Positions 59,448 through 64,000 of a stretch of DNA of 64,000 bases are shown here, one piece after another. The position numbers were made by a program, and so were the translations under genes. The notes under the pieces were generated by a model. The model saw nothing but the letters and a program-made list of their open reading frames with translations, ran no database searches and was not told where the DNA came from. Within the stretch, counting starts at the first letter, position 1, and each line of letters begins with the position of its first letter. The DNA comes from G963677085 sp963677085 (GTDB lineage: Bacteria > Planctomycetota > Planctomycetia > Pirellulales > Thermoguttaceae). Where the stretch lies: positions 3,658,001 through 3,722,000 of the forward strand of contig CAXXFH010000004.1 in NCBI GenBank assembly GCA_963677085.2, written 5' to 3'.

Positions 59448-62030
59448 CTATCCTCCTTTCCGTTGGTTTCCTTGTTTCTCCTTCGTGGCGATTCCTGCGC
59501 CGGGCGGATAGTGCCATAACGATTGCCAGTAGGCCCGGTCCGTCTCGTAGACGTTGATGGCATCCTTGGCCGAATCGAAGCTTTCGGGCAGGACGCCGAA
59601 ACGCTTCATCCAGCGGATGTAGTAGTCCCCCGGGCGGAAATCTGGAAGGTCCGGTCGCCCGTACTTGTCTTGACGCTCCTTGGCCGCCCGGATGGCCGCA
59701 AGAATTGCCTGGTAGTCTGGGTCGTCGATGTCCTGAAAGGCCGCGGCGGGCAGACCGTCCTTGTTCTTGCACCACTGGTAGCCACCCGCCTCCTTCGACA
59801 ACGACGCCAGTAGGATCATCGACTTGTCCGGACGCGAGAGGTTGTAGAGGTTCCAGCAATACAGAGGAAAGTTGAGCCAATGCGGCGGTCTTCCCTTGGC
59901 CCCGCGGTCATCTTGCAGTTTGCTGCGTCGTCCCAACTCGGCGACCGAGCCATGACACGTCAGACAACGTCTTTCGACAATGGGTCCTACGGGTTTTCCC
60001 AATTTGGGCTTGGAGACGATCAACGGCGTGGCGACGGCACTTTCTGCATGATTGAACAGTCCGTAGGTGCCGAGAAAAGCTGCGCCCGTCTCGATCCACA
60101 GACGGACCGTATCGTATTCCGCTTGTGTCAGTCGTACGTCGTAATGGCTGCCATCGATTTTGTTCATCAAAGGGCTGGCTCCGGTGCCGAATCCGTACGG
60201 CGGATGATTGCCATCTTCTCCCCAACGGGAACATTGGCTCACCTGATCGTAGGCCAACAACGAGTAATAGCCTTGCGTGAACCATTCATTGTTGTCGCCG
60301 GTAAGCACCACGTGGCCGTCGGGCCTCTCAGAGTTGTGGCAGCTCACGCAGTGGCGGTCGAAGATCGGTTGGATGTCTCGCGCGAAGTCAAAGACATCGG
60401 GTATTCTGACAAACGGATTGATTTGGCTCGGCGGGCGTTTCATCGCCATGAGACTGCCGTTTCCCAACTCGCACTGCGGGGTCCCGGTGCGCGCTTCATG
60501 GCAACCCACGCAACCTTGAATCTCGCCGGGCATCACCATGGTGAAGTTCTGCATCCGCTTTACCGCCAGACCTTTTTCGTCGAGCGCCACGAAATAGACG
60601 CCTCGCAAGGCCGGTACTTCGAATGACGCCGAGCCATCCGGCTCGACGGGCACCGTTCCCAATACCCGGCGGAGCGTAATGTACCCACCATGGAAACCCG
60701 GCAGCCCGTGCTTGCTGCCCGGTTTGGGCAGGTCTTCGAGCACCAGCAGTTCTTTAATGGTGCCGGGCTTGACTCCCTCCATGTTGCGACCGTGGTGAAC
60801 GCAGCTTAAGACGAGTTGTCCCGTGGTTTTTTGCAAATCGATCCGGGAAGGAATTACCGGTTCACGGCGCCGCGGACGAATTACCCTCGGATCGTGGACC
60901 ATTTTCTCGGCGCGGTAGAACTCCTCGATCTTTCCGCTCCCATCGAGAACCAGCAGGCTCTTGTCTTGCGCGACCAGAAAACACTGCTCGGATAATGGAT
61001 AAGGATCGCGAAATCCTTCTCGTCCGTGCCCTGAACCGATACTCCATGTCAAATTCGGCAGTTCACGACTGATCTGTCGCGCAGCGGCCCAATCGCCCGG
61101 GCCGCTCTTGATATCCACAACCATCACATTCCCCGCGTTCTCACGTTGGCCGAACGCTGGCGAGAACACCGACACGACCTTGCCGTCCGTGCCGGGAATC
61201 GGAAGGGCATCGCATTTGGCAAAGAACTTCGGGTAAGGGCGGCCTACGCCGCCGAAGAGCACCATCTGCCCGGTGCCGTCGGGATTCATCACCCACAGGT
61301 CGCGGAATTTTTCCGGGTCACGATCGGTATAGTCCCATCGCGTGTAGATGATTCGTCCGTCCGGCAACACGGCCGGACGGTCTTCGGAGATGGTGTTTGC
61401 GGAAAGCGGCAAGATGTTTTCGCCACTGGCATCCATCCGGTAAATGATTGCCGCCGGGACACGGTTGCACGCAACGAAACGGTTGCATCGACTCGATGTG
61501 AAGACAATGCCGCCATCGGGCAGATAGGCCGGGTCTACGTCATCACAGTCGCCGAAGGTGAGTTGCCGGAATCCACTTCCGTCGACATTGATTTCGCAGA
61601 GATGGTAGTGATGCGTACCACCCTTCCGATACGCGAAGAGAATTTTTCCACCATCATAGTGCACCCGCGGGTCGCGGAACCCGCCCCGCGGATCGTCCAG
61701 CAGGGTGGTGACCTGTCGCGTACGCAGGTTGAGCTTGCACAACCGCGATCCATCCGGGGCATGGATGTACTTCTCCTCGTCAGCGTACTCGCCAAACGTC
61801 GCGTACCATTGGTGGGCGGCGCATAGATCGCGTTCGACGAACACGATCTCTTCGGCGGTGCCGCCCATCAACTCAAGCGCTTTCGCTACCAACTCGGGTT
61901 CCTGAGTCGGTGCGATTGGCGTTGCCTGTGGTCCTTTCATCTCTTCGGACCAAGCCGAATTGTCCAGCATGAAAACAATCAACACGAACCATGCCGAAGT
62001 CATGGACATCGCGTCATGCCACTTCATCAT
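59448..62030 (-). CDS. Hydrazine-synthase-alpha-like multihaem protein
   Basis: An 860-residue exported protein with an N-terminal signal (SMTSAWFVLIVFMLDNSAWS). Residues ~60-330 form a TolB/WD40-like propeller (LTFGDCDDVDPAYLPDGGIV; DGRIIYTRWDYTDRDPEKFR). The middle (residues ~340-560) is like the hydrazine synthase alpha middle domain found in many planctomycetes. Three c-type haem motifs are seen: CVGCH at 507-511, CVSCH at 561-565, and CLTCH at 689-693. It may transfer electrons or oxidise a small molecule in the periplasm; hydrazine synthesis itself is not implied, since nothing anammox-related surrounds it. ATG 62030 with GGAGCGAAG upstream was chosen over a longer frame. Confidence 0.82.
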   Translation of the reverse strand: MMKWHDAMSMTSAWFVLIVFMLDNSAWSEEMKGPQATPIAPTQEPELVAKALELMGGTAEEIVFVERDLCAAHQWYATFGEYADEEKYIHAPDGSRLCKLNLRTRQVTTLLDDPRGGFRDPRVHYDGGKILFAYRKGGTHHYHLCEINVDGSGFRQLTFGDCDDVDPAYLPDGGIVFTSSRCNRFVACNRVPAAIIYRMDASGENILPLSANTISEDRPAVLPDGRIIYTRWDYTDRDPEKFRDLWVMNPDGTGQMVLFGGVGRPYPKFFAKCDALPIPGTDGKVVSVFSPAFGQRENAGNVMVVDIKSGPGDWAAARQISRELPNLTWSIGSGHGREGFRDPYPLSEQCFLVAQDKSLLVLDGSGKIEEFYRAEKMVHDPRVIRPRRREPVIPSRIDLQKTTGQLVLSCVHHGRNMEGVKPGTIKELLVLEDLPKPGSKHGLPGFHGGYITLRRVLGTVPVEPDGSASFEVPALRGVYFVALDEKGLAVKRMQNFTMVMPGEIQGCVGCHEARTGTPQCELGNGSLMAMKRPPSQINPFVRIPDVFDFARDIQPIFDRHCVSCHNSERPDGHVVLTGDNNEWFTQGYYSLLAYDQVSQCSRWGEDGNHPPYGFGTGASPLMNKIDGSHYDVRLTQAEYDTVRLWIETGAAFLGTYGLFNHAESAVATPLIVSKPKLGKPVGPIVERRCLTCHGSVAELGRRSKLQDDRGAKGRPPHWLNFPLYCWNLYNLSRPDKSMILLASLSKEAGGYQWCKNKDGLPAAAFQDIDDPDYQAILAAIRAAKERQDKYGRPDLPDFRPGDYYIRWMKRFGVLPESFDSAKDAINVYETDRAYWQSLWHYPPGAGIATKEKQGNQRKGG

Positions 62031-62135
62031 CTTCGCTCCTGCGTCTGGATACAGTACGTCGACGGTAGACGTTGGGAGATTCGCTCGTGGGTATGGTTCC
62101 AATGGCTCCAGGTTCTGGCAAGCAGGCCACCAACA

Positions 62136-62927
62136 TCAAACCAACGCCCTTCGCCGCATGCAGACCACTAATCCCAAGAGTCCTCCAAGGAGCAATACCG
62201 ACGTAGAAGGCTCTGGAACAACCGTAACATTGTCGACCAAAAAGTCGCCACTACCGGAAGATCGCATGAGAAAACCGATATTCGTGACTGTAGCCACTCC
62301 GGCAGAGTCGGTCGTTGTGTAGGACTTCGTCTTATTGCTGTTGGTAAGTGTGATGGTAAGGGACTGTTCTGAGGTGCCATATCCTGACCCTACGAGTTTC
62401 AGATGGTTGGTCACCAGGGTTTTGCCATCGCCAAAACTACCGTTATCATCTTCGTCGGAAGTTGCGCTGGCGAGCAGGCCCGTGGGGTGCCATCCTCCGC
62501 CGGAATAGTAGTTGAGTTCGTCTCCAATTATGGCAAGGGCGTCGATAGATGAGGTTCCTGAATCTGGATACACGCAAACACTGAACGATTTGAGCGAAGT
62601 GTCCGTAGTCTCCAGCACGGCAAAGTCCAACTCCACGGTGAAATCAACAAGGCCATTGTCGCTAACCGTTTGCCTTAGGCGGCCGGTTTGCGTTTGGCCT
62701 GACTGATGCTGTAGCCAAGCACTATAAGTTCCAGCGAGGGCGGTAGAGCCGGTTGCAGCAGACACTACGGACGCGCCCTCGTAATACCAAGAATCGAAAG
62801 TTCCCGTGCCGCTGTCGTATAGCTCGAAATTGCCGTTTGTTATCAGGTCGCCCAAGGCCAGCGGCCCTGTTGCCACGATGCAGCAAATCGCAACGAGCAA
62901 ATTCCCAAAGATCTTCGGAGTAGACAT
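62136..62927 (-). CDS. PEP-CTERM protein, locus 3
   Basis: A 263-residue secreted protein: signal FGNLLVAICCIVATGPLALG, then a beta-rich domain with NGNFELYDSGTGTFDSWYYE, as in carbohydrate-binding proteins of the planctomycete surface, and the anchor VVPEPSTSVLLLGGLLGLVV followed by RRRALV. Start ATG 62927 with AAAGG upstream; the open frame to 63338 upstream has no signal. It precedes the HZS-like gene by ~105 bp on the same strand. Confidence 0.83.
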   Translation of the reverse strand: MSTPKIFGNLLVAICCIVATGPLALGDLITNGNFELYDSGTGTFDSWYYEGASVVSAATGSTALAGTYSAWLQHQSGQTQTGRLRQTVSDNGLVDFTVELDFAVLETTDTSLKSFSVCVYPDSGTSSIDALAIIGDELNYYSGGGWHPTGLLASATSDEDDNGSFGDGKTLVTNHLKLVGSGYGTSEQSLTITLTNSNKTKSYTTTDSAGVATVTNIGFLMRSSGSGDFLVDNVTVVPEPSTSVLLLGGLLGLVVCMRRRALV

Positions 62928-63327
62928 AGTAACAAGCCTTTCTGGTCGTTGAATGGGAACGCAGTGTTTCCCTGTTGTGTGGGAAACGTTACCGGGGATG
63001 TCGGTTCTGATGTAGTAGCCACTAGTGGGCCTGGCAGTAATTGCCGATTTCACGTCGCTGTCTGTAAGGTGGAATCTCTGCCGACGATTCTTCCCGCTTC
63101 TGGGAGATTGGTCGCTGGCGGACCAAGCGACTGTCAGACTTGCTTCCGAGGGTGGATCACGAGGTGAACAACAGCACAATTGATTGGATTGCATCTTCGT
63201 ATTGCCCTCCCTTTTTGGTTTCACCGCCGCCGTTACACGCCAAGGGGCTCTACCCCTTGCTCCCAGTTTCCGTCTCACTGCTAACCGTTTGGGCGAACGT
63301 ACTGGTACTGACAATGCCTGCCTGATC
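62928..63327. other. Spacer upstream of PEP-CTERM gene
   Basis: 400 bp without an accepted gene or known repeat; likely promoter region of the PEP-CTERM/HZS/DUF1559 group. Confidence 0.45.
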
Positions 63328-64000
63328 TCACTGCCCACGAACGTTCATGCGAATCGCATACAGCCCCTTGCGCGCCGTAATGAATAGCGTTTGCCGATCC
63401 GTGCCACCGAAGCAAACGTTGGATGGCGCTTCCGGAACGTCGATCGTCGTGATTTTCTCGCCTTCCGGGCTGTAGACATGGACCACGTTGCGAGCCAAGT
63501 ATACGTTGCCTCGTTCGTCGACTGTCATGCCGTCTGCTCCGATCGGCGCAAACACTCTGCGGTCAGCAAGCGAGCCATCATTATGAATGCGATAGACGTA
63601 CGTCTTGCCGGCACCTGTGTCGGCAACATACAACCGTTTGCCATCCGCGGTGCCAACGACGCCGTTAGGCATGAGCACGTCGGCGGCCACGCGGACCAGT
63701 GACACGTGTTCTTTTTGTGCTGGCGGCAGGTAATAAACATGGAACCCGTCTTGTTCTAACTTGCCTTGGTCGTCATGTTGCGGGTTCGTCCAATGAACAT
63801 TACCGTCAGCGTCGAGCGACATTCGGCCATATCGCGGGTCTGTGAAGTACATGCCACCCTTGGGGTCGACCCACAGGTCGTTCGGACTATTGAGCTTCTT
63901 GCCTTGATAGCCGTCGGCCAGTACGGTCACCTTGCCGTCGGGCGAGATGGAGGTTACCTGCCGACCAATGCCCTCACAGGACAGCAGGTTTCCGCCGTGG
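63328..64000 (-). CDS. SMP-30/gluconolactonase-like beta-propeller protein (C-terminal part, cut by window edge)
   Basis: The last ~223 residues of a six-bladed propeller. NSPNDLWVDPKGGMYFTDPR, MPNGVVGTADGKRLYVADTG and IGADGMTVDERGNVYLARNV are the calcium-binding blade signatures of SMP-30/gluconolactonase/LRE-like proteins, which act as lactonases on sugar-derived lactones. The N-terminus lies outside the window. Same strand as the PEP-CTERM gene but ~400 bp before it. Confidence 0.85.
   Translation of the reverse strand, partial: HGGNLLSCEGIGRQVTSISPDGKVTVLADGYQGKKLNSPNDLWVDPKGGMYFTDPRYGRMSLDADGNVHWTNPQHDDQGKLEQDGFHVYYLPPAQKEHVSLVRVAADVLMPNGVVGTADGKRLYVADTGAGKTYVYRIHNDGSLADRRVFAPIGADGMTVDERGNVYLARNVVHVYSPEGEKITTIDVPEAPSNVCFGGTDRQTLFITARKGLYAIRMNVRGQ

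Noticed and set aside
55526..60000. Second attachment site for the tRNA-Lys element
   Set aside because: No copy of the tRNA 3' end (CCCCAACAGCCTCA) was found on reading to the right, so no right boundary is claimed.
1..64000. CRISPR array or complete prophage
   Set aside because: No regularly spaced direct repeats with unique spacers, and no capsid, terminase or portal genes; the repeats found are dispersed palindromes.

Overview
The window looks like the chromosome of a planctomycete, most probably a Pirellulales-type member of Planctomycetota. The pointers are three DUF1559 pseudopilin-like genes with the type IV prepilin N-terminus, five secreted proteins ending in a PEP-CTERM anchor, a planctomycete-type ECF sigma/FecR pair, a DUF1844 protein, a hydrazine-synthase-alpha-like multihaem protein, Tat-exported oxidoreductase and deacetylase-like proteins, DUF4838 and neutral-ceramidase enzymes, and GC-rich coding sequence. 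kdsB shows that Kdo (LPS-type envelope) is made. All names are from reading the proteins; no database search was run.

Layout: 1-9.3 kb holds a cut-off small gene, a nucleoside-symporter-type MFS carrier with an EF-hand, larC, a degenerate receiver protein, a MazG-like pyrophosphatase and a large DUF11 envelope protein. 9.4-15.9 kb is a complete Rnf electron-transport cluster in the order rseC-like, rnfC, D, G, E, A, B. It is followed by a decayed DDE transposase (15.95-16.58 kb) and a 108-bp repeat that has an inverted twin at 3.3 kb. 17-26.4 kb carries a transglutaminase-like protein, a tiny secreted protein, a flagellin, an 872-residue planctomycete protein, a cupin, rsmD and a secreted cyclophilin with a clear terminator, then tRNA-Ile2(CAU). 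26.8-37.2 kb holds kdsB, a membrane protein, an FAD oxidoreductase, a marR/methyltransferase pair, pyrG, a DUF1844 gene, an orphan mraZ and a single-chain nucleotidyltransferase-HEPN protein.

37.2-64 kb is the surface and secretome part. PEP-CTERM proteins and DUF1559 pseudopilins occur together in three separate loci: a dockerin-type PEP-CTERM gene 3 bp from DUF1559; sigma-FecR-PEP-CTERM-DUF1559; and PEP-CTERM, HZS-alpha-like tri-haem protein, DUF1559. Between them lie uvrC (short, without the C-terminal HhH part), a ceramidase, a Tat-exported deacetylase-like protein, a DUF4838 protein and a tandem pair of duplicated PEP-CTERM genes. A tRNA-Lys is followed by a frameshifted tyrosine recombinase and a truncated primase/helicase gene, the remains of an integrated element.

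The intergenic DNA is full of dispersed palindromic repeats, several clearly related over distance: a 187-bp element with ~53-bp terminal inverted repeats (two copies), a 103-bp repeat (two copies, inverted), an ~80-bp repeat (three copies), a 98-bp palindrome with 33-bp arms, and shorter hairpins. In several places the repeats run into reading frames and supply the N- or C-terminal residues of proteins. No CRISPR array, complete phage, complete IS or restriction system was seen.
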